Source of the DNA: Variovorax sp. MHTC-1 | GTDB lineage: Bacteria; Pseudomonadota; Gammaproteobacteria; Burkholderiales; Burkholderiaceae_C | NCBI RefSeq assembly: GCF_003984645.1 | Contig: NZ_RWKI01000001.1 | Span: 372,001 to 436,000, forward strand | Reading direction: 5' to 3' | DNA: 64,000 nt | In this document: in pieces, positions 35,690-45,851 of the stretch | Numbering within the stretch: the first letter of the stretch is position 1 | How the letters are laid out: each line of letters begins with the position of its first letter | Notes under the pieces: model-generated | Database searches by the model: none | What the model was told of the DNA's origin: nothing | The model's input: only the letters and a program-made list of their open reading frames with translations | Made by a program: the position numbers and the translations under genes

Positions 35690-37474
35690 ATGCAGCCTTC
35701 CCCCGACGCCGAGTCCGCGCGCCCTCCTCTCACGCGCCGGCTCGCGCGACTCATGACCTGGTTCGGGGGCTCGCGTCGCTGGTGGGCACTCGGGCTCGTC
35801 ACGGCCCTCGTCGCCGCCTTGACCGAGCCGCTGATGCCCGCGCTGCTCAAGCCGCTGCTCGACCGCGGTTTCACGCGCGGACAACTTGCGCTCTGGATGG
35901 TGCCGGCAGCCATCATCCTGCTCTTCGCGGTGCGCGGCCTGGCGCAGTTCGTCTCGCAATACGCGCTGGCACGCATCGCCAACGAAGGCATGCAGCGGCT
36001 GCGCCGCGTGATGTTCGAACGGCTGCTTGCGGCCGAGCTCGCCCTCTTCTCGCGCCAGTCGGCGAGCGCACTGTCGAACACCGTGGTCTACGAGGTCCAG
36101 ACCGGCGCCATGCTGCTGGTGCAGGCACTGCTGGGCCTGTCGCGCGACGGCTTCACGCTCATTGCGCTGCTGGCCTACCTGATCTATCTGAACTGGAAGC
36201 TGACCTTGATCGTCGGCGTGCTGGTGCCCGGCGTGGCCTGGATCATGAAGGTGTTCTCGAAGCGCCTCTATCGCCTCACGCAGCTCGGACAGCAGGCCAC
36301 CGACGAGCTGGCCTACGTGGTGGAGGAGAACGTGCTGGCCCACCGCATGGTGCGCCTGCACAACGCCGAGGCCAGCCAGACCGAGCGCTTCGACCGCCTC
36401 AGCCAAAGCCTGAATCGCCTGGCCGTGAAGTCCACCATCGCCTCCGCCGCGATGACGCCGCTGACTCAGGTCGTGGCGGCCGTCGCGCTGTCGGTGGTGG
36501 TGATGATCGCCCTCTGGCAAAGCGGCGAGCAGGGCCTGACGGTGGGCGGCTTCGTCGCCTACATCACGGCGATGCTGATGCTGATCGCGCCGATCCGTCG
36601 CCTCGCCGACATCGCCGGCCCGATCACGCGCGGGCTCGCAGCGCTCGAGCGCGGCCTGACCTTGATCGACAGCGTCGCCTCCGAATCGCAGGGCCGCTTC
36701 GAGACGCCGCGAGCCGAAGGCCGTATCGAGCTGCGCGCGGTGCGGGTCAACTACCGCGGCGAAGACGAGGCGCGGGCGCTCGACGGCGTGAGCCTCTCGA
36801 TCGCGCCCGGCGAGGTGGTGGCCTTCGTCGGGCCATCGGGATCGGGCAAGACCACCCTGGTCAACCTGCTGCCGCGCTTCGTGCTGCCGAGCGCCGGCCG
36901 GGTGCTGCTGGACGGCCACGACGTCGCCGATTGGCAGCTGAAAAGCCTGCGCGCGCAGTTCGCGATGGTGAGCCAGGACGTGGTCATGCTCAACGACACG
37001 CTGGCCGCCAACGTGGCGCTGGGCGCCGCGGTCGACCGCGAACGCGTGCTCGCCTGCGTGGCGGCCGCGAACCTGGCCGTGCACGTCGAGAGCCTGCCGC
37101 AGGGCATCGACACCGTGCTCGGCCACAACGCGACGCAGCTCTCGGGCGGACAGCGGCAGCGCCTGGCGATCGCGCGTGCGCTCTACAAGGACGCGCCCGT
37201 GCTGCTGCTCGACGAGGCCACCTCGGCACTCGATACCGAATCCGAGCGACTGGTGCAGGAGGCGTTGCAGCGGCTGATGCAGAGCCGCACCACCTTGATC
37301 GTCGCGCACCGGCTCTCGACCATTCAGCATGCCGACCGCATCATCGTGATGGAGCACGGCCGCGTCGCCGAGCAAGGCAGCCATGCGCAGCTGATGGCGC
37401 TGGACGGGCTCTATGCGCGGCTTCAGACGCATGCGGTGCGCAGCGCCACCGCCGGCCACGATCCGACGCTCTAG
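35690..37474 (+). CDS. msbA: Lipid A/LPS flippase-type ABC exporter, MsbA
   Basis: A 594-residue fused ABC exporter: six transmembrane segments in residues about 20-310, then an ATPase domain with Walker A GPSGSGKT (about 380), signature LSGGQRQRL and VLLLDEATSALD. The sequence matches the MsbA group that flips lipid A-core across the inner membrane. ATG 35690 precedes the usual N-terminal length; in-frame upstream codons reach back to 35591 but would add about 33 poorly conserved residues. It converges on rng with only 9 bases between stops. Confidence 0.9.
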   Translation: MQPSPDAESARPPLTRRLARLMTWFGGSRRWWALGLVTALVAALTEPLMPALLKPLLDRGFTRGQLALWMVPAAIILLFAVRGLAQFVSQYALARIANEGMQRLRRVMFERLLAAELALFSRQSASALSNTVVYEVQTGAMLLVQALLGLSRDGFTLIALLAYLIYLNWKLTLIVGVLVPGVAWIMKVFSKRLYRLTQLGQQATDELAYVVEENVLAHRMVRLHNAEASQTERFDRLSQSLNRLAVKSTIASAAMTPLTQVVAAVALSVVVMIALWQSGEQGLTVGGFVAYITAMLMLIAPIRRLADIAGPITRGLAALERGLTLIDSVASESQGRFETPRAEGRIELRAVRVNYRGEDEARALDGVSLSIAPGEVVAFVGPSGSGKTTLVNLLPRFVLPSAGRVLLDGHDVADWQLKSLRAQFAMVSQDVVMLNDTLAANVALGAAVDRERVLACVAAANLAVHVESLPQGIDTVLGHNATQLSGGQRQRLAIARALYKDAPVLLLDEATSALDTESERLVQEALQRLMQSRTTLIVAHRLSTIQHADRIIVMEHGRVAEQGSHAQLMALDGLYARLQTHAVRSATAGHDPTL

Positions 37475-37483
37475 CGCGGCCGG

Positions 37484-39010
37484 CTAGAGCAGCACGATGT
37501 CGTACTGCCCCTGCCCCATCGCAGGCTCCGCCTGCAGCGAGATCGGCTTGCCGATGAAATCGCTGAGTCCCGCGAGATGCTGGCTCTCCTCGTCGAGAAA
37601 GAGCTCGATCACCTGCGGCGACGACACGATGCGGAACTCGCGCGGCGTGAACTGGCGCGCCTCGCGCAGGATCTCGCGCAGCACGTCGTAGGCGACGCTG
37701 CGCGCGGTCTTCACGATGCCCTGCCCGTTGCAGGCCAGGCAGGGCTCGCACAGCATGTGGGCCAGCGACTCCCGCGTGCGCTTGCGCGTCATCTCGACCA
37801 GGCCCAACTGCGAGAAGCCGCCGGCCGTGGTCTTGACGCGATCGCGCGCGAGCTGCTTGCGGAACTCGGCCAGCACCTGCTCGCGGTGGTCGTCGCGCGC
37901 CATGTCGATGAAGTCAACGATGATGATCCCGCCCAGGTTGCGCAGCCGCAGCTGCCGCGCAATGGCCTGCGCGGCCTCGAGGTTGGTCTTGAAGATGGTG
38001 TCGTCGAAATTGCGTGCGCCGACGAACCCGCCGGTGTTCACGTCGACAGTGGTCAGCGCCTCGGTCTGGTCGACCACGAGGTAGCCGCCGGACTTCAGGT
38101 CGACGCGGCGGCCCAGGGCCTTGGCAATTTCCTCGTCGATCGAATAGAGGTCGAAGATCGGCCGCTCGCCCTTGTAAAGCTGCAGCTTGCCGGCCGCCTG
38201 CGGCATGAACTCGAGGCCGAATTTGAGGAGCAGGTCGAACTGCTCGCGCGAGTCGATGCGGATGGTCTGCGTGTCCTCGCTGGTCATGTCGCGCAGCACG
38301 CGCTGCAGCAGGCTCAGATCCTGGTGCAGCAGCGACATCGGCGGCATGCGCGAGGACAGCTCGCGGATGCGCGACCAGGTCTTGCGCAGGTAGGCGATGT
38401 CTTCGGCCAGCTCGGCATCGCTCGAATCCTCGCCGTTGGTGCGCAAGATGAAGCCGCCGGTGTTCTCGGGCACCACGCCCCCGCTGTCGGCCGCGGCGGC
38501 GGCCTCGATCAGCGCCTGCATGCGCGCGCGCAGCGCTTCACGCAAGTCGGGCGGGATTTTCTGCGAGACGCCGACATGGTTGTCCTGCGGCAGGAAGACC
38601 AGCAGCCGGCCGGCGATGCTGATCTGGGTCGACAACCGTGCGCCCTTGGTGCCGATCGGATCCTTGATCACCTGCACCAGGAGCGACTGCCCTTCGAACA
38701 CCTGCTTCTCGATCGGCACCACCGCGCCGCCGTTGCGGCTGTCGCGCTCCGGCTGCGCCGCGCTGGGGCGCGAGCCGGGCGTGAAAGGCGCCACGATGTC
38801 GGCGACGTGCAGGAAAGCCGTGCGGTCGAGCCCGATGTCGATGAAGGCCGACTGCATGCCGGGCAGCACGCGCGAGACCTTGCCGAGGTAGATGTTGCCG
38901 ACCAGCCCGCGCTCGAGCGTGCGCTCCACGTGCAGTTCCTGGACGGCGCCATGCTCGACCAGGGCGACGCGGGTCTCCTGGGGGGACCAGTTGATCAGGA
39001 TGTCTTGCAT
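37484..39010 (-). CDS. rng: Ribonuclease G
   Basis: A 508-residue RNase E/G endonuclease. It starts MQDILINWSPQETRVALVE, then an S1 domain (about 35-125), the 5' sensor region, and catalytic magnesium Asp residues in TTVDVNTGGFVG (about 305) and IIIVDFIDMA (about 348). The zinc-link CEPCLACNGQG is near residue 407. It lacks the long C-terminal scaffold of RNase E, so it is RNase G, which matures the 16S rRNA 5' end. It follows maf by 4 bases. Confidence 0.95.
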   Translation of the reverse strand: MQDILINWSPQETRVALVEHGAVQELHVERTLERGLVGNIYLGKVSRVLPGMQSAFIDIGLDRTAFLHVADIVAPFTPGSRPSAAQPERDSRNGGAVVPIEKQVFEGQSLLVQVIKDPIGTKGARLSTQISIAGRLLVFLPQDNHVGVSQKIPPDLREALRARMQALIEAAAAADSGGVVPENTGGFILRTNGEDSSDAELAEDIAYLRKTWSRIRELSSRMPPMSLLHQDLSLLQRVLRDMTSEDTQTIRIDSREQFDLLLKFGLEFMPQAAGKLQLYKGERPIFDLYSIDEEIAKALGRRVDLKSGGYLVVDQTEALTTVDVNTGGFVGARNFDDTIFKTNLEAAQAIARQLRLRNLGGIIIVDFIDMARDDHREQVLAEFRKQLARDRVKTTAGGFSQLGLVEMTRKRTRESLAHMLCEPCLACNGQGIVKTARSVAYDVLREILREARQFTPREFRIVSSPQVIELFLDEESQHLAGLSDFIGKPISLQAEPAMGQGQYDIVLL

Positions 39011-39014
39011 TTTT

Positions 39015-39620
39015 CTAGAGCCTGAAGCCGGCCTGGCGCAGCAGCTGGGCGGTCTCGAACATCGGGAGGCCCATGATGCCCGAATGCGAGCCGCTGATGT
39101 GCTCGACGAAAGCTGCGGCTCTGCCCTGGATGGCATAGGCGCCGGCCTTGCCCATCGGTTCGCCGGTGGCCACGTAGTCGGCGATCCGCGACTTGGCGAC
39201 GGCGGCGAAGCGCACGCGCGAAACGCTGAGCGCCGCATGCCGTCGCTTCCCGTGCTGCAGCGCGATCGCCGTCAGCACGCGATGGGTGCGCCCGGACAGC
39301 AGTGCGAGCATGCGCTCGGCGTCCCGCTCGCCCTCGGGCTTGGCCAGGATGGTGCGGCCCAGCGCAACGGTGGTGTCGGCGCAAAGCACGGGGGCCGGCG
39401 GCAGGCCCAAGCGCTTGCGCCGCGCCACGGCCGCATCGAGCTTGAGCGCGGTGACCCGCTGCACATAAGCCGTCGGCGATTCGCCGGGCAGTTCGTGTTC
39501 CAGCGACTCGCTGTCTTCGTCCGGCCCCGCCAGCAGCAGTTCGTGGTGAACGCCGAGCAGTCCCAGCAGTTGCGCGCGCCGCGGACTCTGCGACGCAAGA
39601 TAGATGAAGGACGAGTTCAT
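39015..39620 (-). CDS. maf: Maf-family nucleoside triphosphate pyrophosphatase
   Basis: A 201-residue Maf protein with [11 protein letters not shown] at the N-terminus, [11 protein letters not shown] carrying the catalytic Asp, and [19 protein letters not shown] followed by [14 protein letters not shown]. The GAYAIQG form is that of YhdE-type dTTP/UTP pyrophosphatases, rather than the 7-methyl-GTP type. It removes non-canonical nucleotides and is linked to division arrest. Its start overlaps the rlmH stop (ATGA). Confidence 0.92.
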   Translation of the reverse strand: MNSSFIYLASQSPRRAQLLGLLGVHHELLLAGPDEDSESLEHELPGESPTAYVQRVTALKLDAAVARRKRLGLPPAPVLCADTTVALGRTILAKPEGERDAERMLALLSGRTHRVLTAIALQHGKRRHAALSVSRVRFAAVAKSRIADYVATGEPMGKAGAYAIQGRAAAFVEHISGSHSGIMGLPMFETAQLLRQAGFRL

Positions 39621-40084
39621 TCGCGGTGATAAGGATGCCCGGCATTGACCGACCAGGCGCGGTAGAGCTGCTCGACCAGCAGCACGCGCGCCATTGCGTG
39701 AGGCAATGTCAGATCCGACAGGCGGATGCGTTCGTGCGCGGCGGCCTTGAAGGCGGGATCCAGCCCGTCGGGGCCGCCGATCACCAGAGCGACGTCGTCG
39801 CCCTCGCCTTGCCAGGCCTGCAAGCGGGCAGCGAGCGCCTTGGTGGTGAGCGCGGTGCCGCGCTCGTCCAGCACCACGATGCGCATGCCCTTGGCGATCG
39901 CGGCTTCGATGCGTTCGCGCTCGGCCGCGTAGAGCGTTTCGAGCGTCTTGGAGCTGCGCGGCTCGGTCTTGACCGCACGCAGTTCGAGCTTGAGTTCGGG
40001 CGGAAAACGCTTGGCGTAGTCGTCCCAGGCGGTCTGTGCCCAGTCGGGCATGCGCAGCCCGACCGCGACCACCAGCAGTTTCAT
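39617..40084 (-). CDS. rlmH: 23S rRNA pseudouridine(1915) N3-methyltransferase RlmH
   Basis: A 155-residue SPOUT-fold methyltransferase. The knot motifs [10 protein letters not shown] and [20 protein letters not shown] with the C-terminal [11 protein letters not shown] are diagnostic. It methylates pseudouridine 1915 on 70S ribosomes. It overlaps rsfS and maf by 4 bases each, in the common rsfS-rlmH order. Confidence 0.96.
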   Translation of the reverse strand: MKLLVVAVGLRMPDWAQTAWDDYAKRFPPELKLELRAVKTEPRSSKTLETLYAAERERIEAAIAKGMRIVVLDERGTALTTKALAARLQAWQGEGDDVALVIGGPDGLDPAFKAAAHERIRLSDLTLPHAMARVLLVEQLYRAWSVNAGHPYHRE

Positions 40085-40734
40085 GACCGCGACGAAGCGG
40101 TCTTGCGCGGCGCCTTCTTCGCCGCCGGCGCGGCCTTCTTCGAGGCTGCGGCTTTCTTCGCGGGCGCCTTGTTCACGACCACCGTCTTGACCGGCGTCTT
40201 CCGGGCAGCGGTCTTCTTGGCCGCGGGCCTTGCCTTGGCTGCCTTGGCGTCCTGTTCGGCAGCGCGAATCGCCGTCTTCGCCGCGCTGGAGCGGCGCAGC
40301 GAGGTGCTGTGCTTGGCCGCGGGCGCTTTTTCCTCGCTTGCCTTGGCGGGGGCCGCGGGTTTCGAAGCACCCAGCTTGGTGCGCACCGGCTTGTCGCCCC
40401 AGATCTCTTCGAGGTGGTAGTACTGCCGGATCGCCGGCTGCATGATGTGCGCGACCGCGGCCCCGCAGTCCACGATGATCCACTCGCCGTTGTCCTCGCC
40501 CTCCACGCGCGGCTTGCCGAAGCCGGCGTCCTTCACCGCATCGCGCACGCTGGCGGCCAGCGCCTTGGTCTGGCGGTTGGAGGTGCCCGAAGCGACGATC
40601 ACGCGCTCGAAAAGCGGCGAGAGATGCTCGGTGTCGAATACCTGGATGTCCTGCGCCTTGACGTCCTCGAGGCCGTCGATGATGGCTCTCTGGAGTTTCT
40701 GGGTGTCTTTCTTGGCGGCGGCTTCAGTGTTCAT
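40081..40734 (-). CDS. rsfS: Ribosome silencing factor RsfS with long Ala/Lys tail
   Basis: A 217-residue protein. Residues about 10-118 are the RsfS (Iojap) domain ([44 protein letters not shown]), which binds L14 and blocks subunit joining in starvation. The remaining ~100 residues are a low-complexity tail of AKK/AAKK/RKT repeats not found in the 105-residue E. coli protein. The tail is highly basic, resembling histone H1-like tails, and could bind rRNA or DNA. Its ATG overlaps the nadD stop by one base (TGATG). Confidence 0.93.
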   Translation of the reverse strand: MNTEAAAKKDTQKLQRAIIDGLEDVKAQDIQVFDTEHLSPLFERVIVASGTSNRQTKALAASVRDAVKDAGFGKPRVEGEDNGEWIIVDCGAAVAHIMQPAIRQYYHLEEIWGDKPVRTKLGASKPAAPAKASEEKAPAAKHSTSLRRSSAAKTAIRAAEQDAKAAKARPAAKKTAARKTPVKTVVVNKAPAKKAAASKKAAPAAKKAPRKTASSRS

Positions 40735-41354
40735 CAGGCGGATCGATAGAGGTGGTGTTGGTCAATATAGCGTGCAACCGCCGGCGGAACCAGACGAGAA
40801 AAGTCGACGCTCGTTGCTGCGCGGGTCCGGATGTCGGTCGCGCTGATGTCCATCGGCGCGAGTTCGAGGGTTTCGACGCGCGCACCGGACGGGAGAGGAG
40901 GCAGGATTCTAGGGCCTGCGGGACCGGCAGAGCCCGTGGCGCCTGCGCGATCCGCTACGGAAACGATAGCAATCGACAAAATCTCCTGCCAGCCGTGCCA
41001 TTGCGGCAACGAAGCGGCCTGGTCGGCGCCCATGATCAACACCAGTTGGGTGCCGGGCTGCTCCTGCTGCAGCTCGCGCAAGGTGTCGAGCGTGTAGGTA
41101 GGGCCCGGGCGCAGCGTTTCGCGCGCGTCGACCACCGTGCGCTCGAAGCCGCCGAAGGCCAGCTGCGCCATGGCGAGGCGGTGCTCGGCCACGCTCAATG
41201 CCCGCCGCTTGTGCCAGGCGTCGCCGGTCGGGAAGATGCGCAGCTCGGCCAGGTTCAGCTGCGCCAGCGCGGCCTCTACCAGCGCGACATGCGCGTTGTG
41301 AGGCGGATCGAAGGCCCCGCCGAAGACGCCGATGCGGGGCCCGCTCACAACCAT
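40734..41354 (-). CDS. nadD: Nicotinate-nucleotide adenylyltransferase
   Basis: A 206-residue nucleotidyltransferase. [17 protein letters not shown] holds the nucleotide-binding HxxH motif, [16 protein letters not shown] the substrate loop, [20 protein letters not shown] the central motif, and ISATDIRTR the C-terminal triphosphate motif. It adenylates nicotinate mononucleotide in NAD synthesis. The start is ATG 41354 (10-base overlap with hemF) or GTG 41348 (4-base GTGA overlap); I kept the ATG. Confidence 0.92.
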   Translation of the reverse strand: MVVSGPRIGVFGGAFDPPHNAHVALVEAALAQLNLAELRIFPTGDAWHKRRALSVAEHRLAMAQLAFGGFERTVVDARETLRPGPTYTLDTLRELQQEQPGTQLVLIMGADQAASLPQWHGWQEILSIAIVSVADRAGATGSAGPAGPRILPPLPSGARVETLELAPMDISATDIRTRAATSVDFSRLVPPAVARYIDQHHLYRSA

Positions 41355-42259
41355 TCGCGCCGCACGATGAAGTCGCTGTAGAGCGCAGCCTCGGGCGTAC
41401 CGGGCTCTGGCGCCTGGCGGTACGCCCAGCTCGCGAACGGCGGCATCGACAAGAGAATCGACTCGGTGCGGCCACCCGACTGCAGGCCGAAGTGCGTGCC
41501 GCGGTCCCACACCAGGTTGAATTCCACATAGCGTCCGCGGCGATAGAGCTGGAACGCGCGTTCGCGCTCGCCCCAGGGCATGTCGCGACGCCGCTCGACG
41601 ATCGGCAGGTAGGCCGGAAGAAAGGCGTCGCCGACCGCGCGCAGCATCGCAAAACTCTGCTCGAAACCGAGCTCGGCGAAATCGTCGAAGAAGATACCGC
41701 CGATGCCGCGCTGCTCGTTGCGGTGCTTCAAGAAGAAATACTCGTCGCACCAGGTCTTGAAGCGCGGGTACTTGTCGGCGCCGAAGGGCGCCAGCGCATC
41801 GCGGCAGGCACGGTGGAAGTGCACCGCATCCTCCTCGAAGCCGTAGTACGGCGTGAGGTCCATGCCGCCGCCGAACCAGCACACGGGCTCGCCGCCCGCC
41901 GGCAGCGCGGCCAGCATGCGCACGTTCATGTGCACGGTCGGCACGTAGGGATTGCGCGGGTGGAACACCAGCGACACACCCATCGCCTCGAAAGGGGCAC
42001 CGGCCAGCTCGGGGCGATGCTGGGTGGCCGCGGGCGGCAGCTGGGGGCCGCGTACCTGCGAGAAGCCGCAGCCGGCGCGCTCGAACAGCGGGCCCTCTTC
42101 GAGGATGCAGGTCAGGCCGCTGCCCTGCAGCGGCTCGCCTGGCTCCTTCTGCCACTCGTCGCGAAGGCAGTCGCTGCCGTCGGCCGCTTCGAGCGCGGCC
42201 ACGATGCGTTGCTGCAGACCCCGCAGGTAGTCGCCGACCGCTCGCGGATCCTGTTGCAT
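41345..42259 (-). CDS. hemF: Oxygen-dependent coproporphyrinogen III oxidase
   Basis: A 304-residue HemF. Diagnostic stretches are [49 protein letters not shown] and [21 protein letters not shown]. It oxidatively decarboxylates coproporphyrinogen III in aerobic heme synthesis. It shares one base with the purD stop (TGATG) and overlaps nadD. Confidence 0.96.
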   Translation of the reverse strand: MQQDPRAVGDYLRGLQQRIVAALEAADGSDCLRDEWQKEPGEPLQGSGLTCILEEGPLFERAGCGFSQVRGPQLPPAATQHRPELAGAPFEAMGVSLVFHPRNPYVPTVHMNVRMLAALPAGGEPVCWFGGGMDLTPYYGFEEDAVHFHRACRDALAPFGADKYPRFKTWCDEYFFLKHRNEQRGIGGIFFDDFAELGFEQSFAMLRAVGDAFLPAYLPIVERRRDMPWGERERAFQLYRRGRYVEFNLVWDRGTHFGLQSGGRTESILLSMPPFASWAYRQAPEPGTPEAALYSDFIVRREWL

Positions 42260-43569
42260 CAGCCTTGCGAACCGCGCGCGTGGACGGCGCGGTGCCCGAT
42301 GTCCTTGCGGTACTGCGCGCCGTCGAACTGGATGCGCGCCGCGACCGCATAGGCGCGCTGCTGCGCCTGCTTGACGCTGTCGGCCAGCACGGTCACGCAG
42401 AGGACGCGCCCGCCGCTGGCCTTGAGTTCGCCGTCTTCGATCGCGGTGCCCGCATGGAACACGACGGCATCGGGCGCCTCGGGCGGAATACCCGTGATGC
42501 GGTCGCCCTTGCGCGGCGTCAGCGGATAGCCGTGCGCCGCCATCACCACCCCGAGCGCGACGCGGCGGTCCCAATCGAGCTCGACCTGGTCCAGCGTGCC
42601 GTCGGTGGCGTGCCAAAACACCTCGAACAGGTCGGACTTGAGCCGCATCATGATCGGCTGGGTCTCGGGGTCGCCCATGCGGCAGTTGAATTCGAGCGTC
42701 TTCGGATGGCCCGCGGCATCGATCATCAGGCCCGCGTAGAGGAAGCCGGTAAAGGGAATGCCGTCCTTTTCCATGCCGCGGATGGTCGGCAGAATGATCT
42801 CGCGCATCGCGCGCGCATGCACCTCGGCCGTGACCACCGGAGCCGGTGAATAAGCGCCCATGCCGCCGGTGTTAGGGCCCTGGTCGTCGTCCAAAAGGCG
42901 CTTGTGGTCCTGGCTGGTGGCCAGCGCGGTCACGTTGCGGCCATCGCACAGCACGATGAAGCTGGCTTCCTCGCCTTCCAAGAATTCCTCGATGACGACG
43001 CGCGGCGAAGCCTTCCCGTCTTCGCCCTCGTTGTGGGTGATGCCGAGCTTGTTGTCCAGCAGCATGAAGTCGATGGCCTGGTGCGCCTCCTCGAGCGTCA
43101 TCGCCACCACCACGCCTTTGCCGGCAGCCAGGCCATCGGCCTTGACCACGATCGGTGCGCCCTTGGCATTCACGTAGGCATGCGCGGCCGCGGGATGAGT
43201 GAAGGCCTCGTATTCGGCCGTCGGGATCTTGTGGCGCTTCATGAAGGCCTTGGAAAAAGCCTTGGAGCTCTCCAACTGCGCCGCCGCCTTGGTGGGCCCG
43301 AAGATGCGCAGGCCGTGCGCGCGGAATTCGTCGACCACGCCGGCCGCCAGCGGCGCCTCGGGGCCGACCACGGTCAACGCGATCTTTTCCTTCAACGCCC
43401 AGGCGCGCAGCGCGGCGGGCTCGGAAATGTCGATGCACTCGTAGCGCGAATCCGCGCGCGTGCCGCCGTTGCCCGGCGCCACATAGACCCGGCTTACCCG
43501 AGCGGCCTGCGCCAGCCGCCACGCCAGCGCGTGCTCGCGGCCCCCCCCCCCAATCACCAGTACCTTCAT
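42259..43569 (-). CDS. purD: Phosphoribosylamine-glycine ligase
   Basis: A 436-residue ATP-grasp enzyme. [19 protein letters not shown] begins the N-domain, [19 protein letters not shown] leads into the ATP-grasp fold, and [23 protein letters not shown] holds the catalytic metal residues. It makes glycinamide ribonucleotide in purine synthesis. ATG 43569 is the family start; codons upstream are not conserved. The GGGG near residues 7-10 is encoded by an uninterrupted run of eleven G (bases 43541-43551), a potential slippage site. Confidence 0.95.
   Translation of the reverse strand: MKVLVIGGGGREHALAWRLAQAARVSRVYVAPGNGGTRADSRYECIDISEPAALRAWALKEKIALTVVGPEAPLAAGVVDEFRAHGLRIFGPTKAAAQLESSKAFSKAFMKRHKIPTAEYEAFTHPAAAHAYVNAKGAPIVVKADGLAAGKGVVVAMTLEEAHQAIDFMLLDNKLGITHNEGEDGKASPRVVIEEFLEGEEASFIVLCDGRNVTALATSQDHKRLLDDDQGPNTGGMGAYSPAPVVTAEVHARAMREIILPTIRGMEKDGIPFTGFLYAGLMIDAAGHPKTLEFNCRMGDPETQPIMMRLKSDLFEVFWHATDGTLDQVELDWDRRVALGVVMAAHGYPLTPRKGDRITGIPPEAPDAVVFHAGTAIEDGELKASGGRVLCVTVLADSVKQAQQRAYAVAARIQFDGAQYRKDIGHRAVHARGSQG
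43541..43551 (-). repeat. Homopolymeric tract of 11 G inside purD
   Basis: Eleven consecutive C on the plus strand encode the four glycines at the start of PurD. No other run this long was noticed in the window. A one-base change would truncate PurD within a few codons of this position. Confidence 0.95.
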
Positions 43570-43594
43570 TCGCAGGCTTTCATGGGCGCTTTCC

Positions 43595-44320
43595 TCATTC
43601 GGAGAGCGCTGCGTTGTGATAGACATCCTGCACGTCGTCCAGGTCCTCGAGCACGTCGAGCAGCTTCTGCATCTTCGCGGCGTCCTCGCCCGTGAGCTCG
43701 ATGGTGTTCTCGGCCCGCATCGTGACCTCGGCCACCTCGGGCTGGAGGCCTGCCGCCTCGAGCGCGTTCTTGACCGCTTCGAAGTCGCCGACCGCGGTCA
43801 GCACCTCGATGGCGCCGTCGTCGCCGGCCACCACATCTTCGGCGCCGGCTTCGAGCGCCACTTCCATCACCTTGTCCTCGCTGGTGCCGGGCGCAAAGAC
43901 GAACTGGCCGCAGTGCTTGAACTGGAAGGCGACCGAGCCTTCGGTGCCCATGTTGCCGCCGTGCTTGGAGAAGGCATGGCGCACCTCGGCGACGGTGCGC
44001 ACGCGGTTGTCGGTCATGGTGTCGACGATGATCGCGGCGCCGCCGATGCCGTAGCCCTCGTAGCGGATCTCCTCGTAGTTGACGCCTTCGAGGTTGCCGG
44101 TGGCCTTGTCGATGTTGCGCTTGACGGTGTCGGCCGGCAGGTTGACTGCCTTGGCCTTTTCGACCGCCAACCTGAGCCGCGGATTGCCGCTCAGGTCGCC
44201 GCCGCCGGCGCGTGCCGCGACCATGATTTCACGGATCGCACGGGTCCAGAGCTTGCCGCGCTTCTCGTCCTGCCGGCCCTTCCTGTGCTGAATGTTCGCC
44301 CATTTGCTGTGTCCGGCCAT
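43595..44320 (-). CDS. yebC: YebC/PmpR family protein
   Basis: A 241-residue protein with the family start [20 protein letters not shown] and the internal [20 protein letters not shown]. YebC/PmpR proteins were described as DNA-binding regulators; recent work on relatives assigns a translation role at proline stretches. It lies 25 bases upstream of purD, in the same direction, as the first gene of the housekeeping run that ends with rng. Confidence 0.93.
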   Translation of the reverse strand: MAGHSKWANIQHRKGRQDEKRGKLWTRAIREIMVAARAGGGDLSGNPRLRLAVEKAKAVNLPADTVKRNIDKATGNLEGVNYEEIRYEGYGIGGAAIIVDTMTDNRVRTVAEVRHAFSKHGGNMGTEGSVAFQFKHCGQFVFAPGTSEDKVMEVALEAGAEDVVAGDDGAIEVLTAVGDFEAVKNALEAAGLQPEVAEVTMRAENTIELTGEDAAKMQKLLDVLEDLDDVQDVYHNAALSE

Positions 44321-44492
44321 GGCTTGTCGTACTCGCTATCTCATGTTTTCAAAGCAGGTAGCGAGTTTACTGTCCGGCGCACGCAACGCCCCGCGTCCTA
44401 TGGCGAGATCACAGATGCTTTTTGGGATAATCCGCCGCTGATGCGCCACGTCCGAACGGGCATCTTCTTGGAATCCATCCCAGTCAAAGCGC

Positions 44493-45851
44493 ATGAACAC
44501 CCCTACAACAACAACCGAACCCGCCGCGCTTTCCCACCAGAGCTGCGATGTGCTGGTGATCGGCGGCGGCCCCGCCGGCTCCACGGCCGCGGCCTTGCTG
44601 GCACGACAGGGCCGCCAGGTCGTGCTGCTCGAAAAGGCGCACCATCCACGCTTCCACATCGGGGAATCGCTCTTGCCGGCCAACGTGGCGCTGTTCGACA
44701 AGCTGGGCCTGCGCGACGAGCTCGAGCGCATCGGCATGCCCAAGTGGGGCGTCGAGTTCGTTTCGCCCGATCACGATCACGTGCAGATGGTCGAATTCGC
44801 CGACGCCTGGGACAAGTCCATGCCCTATGCCTGGCAGGTGCGGCGCTCCGAAATGGACGAGATCCTGTTCCGCAATGCCACAACGCAGGGCGCTCGGACC
44901 ATCGAAGGCTGCCGGGTGCGCGACGTCCGCTTCGACGATGAAGGCGCCACCGTGCAGGCCACGCTGGACGACGGCGCGCCGTGCAACTGGCGTGCCCGCT
45001 TCGTGATCGATGCCTCCGGCCGCGACACCTTCCTGTCGAACAAGTTCAAGGCCAAGCAGAAGAACCCGAAGCACAACAGCTCGGCCCTCTTCGGCCACTT
45101 CACGAATGCCGAGCGCCTGCCGGGCAAGCTCGAGGGCAACATCACGATCTTCTGGTTTGCGCACGGCTGGTTCTGGTATATCCCGCTGGCCGACGGCACG
45201 ACCAGCGTCGGCGCTGTGTGCTGGCCCCACTACCTGAAGTCGCGCAGCAAGCCGCTCAAGGATTTCTTCGCCGACACCATCGCGATGTGCCCGCAACTGG
45301 CCGTGCGCCTTTCGCAGGCCGCGCTGGTCGGCGACGCCGTGTACGCCACCGGTAACTATTCGTACACCAGCACCCATTGCAGCGGCGAGCGCTATCTGAT
45401 GCTGGGCGATGCCTTCACCTTCGTCGACCCGGTGTTCTCCTCGGGCGTCTACCTCGCGATGCACAGCGCCTTCGAAGGCGCGGAGGTGGTGGCCACCGCG
45501 CTCGATCGACCCGCGCAGGCCGGCCCGGCGCGGCAGCGCTTCGAGCGCTACATGCGCAAGGGGCCGCGCGAGTTTTCCTGGTTCATCTTCCGCGTCACGA
45601 ACCCGACCATCCGCGAGTTCTTCATGTACCCGCAAAACCCGTTCCGCGTGAAGGAAGCGCTGCTGTCGCTCCTGGCCGGCGACATCTACGGCAAGACGCC
45701 GATCTGGCGCTCGCTGCGGGTGCTCAAGGCCCTGTACTACCTCGTCTCGGCCGGGCATCCGCGCCGCACCTGGGAGGCCTGGCGCAGGCGGCGCAGCAAT
45801 ATCCGCGACCTCGGGCCGCTCGCCGGCGAAAACATCGTCGAGGCCCAGTGA
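44493..45851 (+). CDS. Flavin-dependent halogenase-like FAD monooxygenase
   Basis: A 452-residue FAD-binding protein. The Rossmann loop VLVIGGGPAGSTAAALLA (about 20-37) is followed by HIGESLLPANVALFDKLG, and HGWFWYIPLADGTTS near residue 230 resembles the WxWxIP signature that separates flavin halogenases from monooxygenases. The middle holds MLGDAFTFVDPVFSSGVYLA, the FAD-binding Asp region. Related enzymes occur in aryl-polyene and xanthomonadin clusters, where the pigment can be brominated. Its stop overlaps the chorismatase start. Halogenase versus hydroxylase activity cannot be settled by reading. Confidence 0.83.
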   Translation: MNTPTTTTEPAALSHQSCDVLVIGGGPAGSTAAALLARQGRQVVLLEKAHHPRFHIGESLLPANVALFDKLGLRDELERIGMPKWGVEFVSPDHDHVQMVEFADAWDKSMPYAWQVRRSEMDEILFRNATTQGARTIEGCRVRDVRFDDEGATVQATLDDGAPCNWRARFVIDASGRDTFLSNKFKAKQKNPKHNSSALFGHFTNAERLPGKLEGNITIFWFAHGWFWYIPLADGTTSVGAVCWPHYLKSRSKPLKDFFADTIAMCPQLAVRLSQAALVGDAVYATGNYSYTSTHCSGERYLMLGDAFTFVDPVFSSGVYLAMHSAFEGAEVVATALDRPAQAGPARQRFERYMRKGPREFSWFIFRVTNPTIREFFMYPQNPFRVKEALLSLLAGDIYGKTPIWRSLRVLKALYYLVSAGHPRRTWEAWRRRRSNIRDLGPLAGENIVEAQ

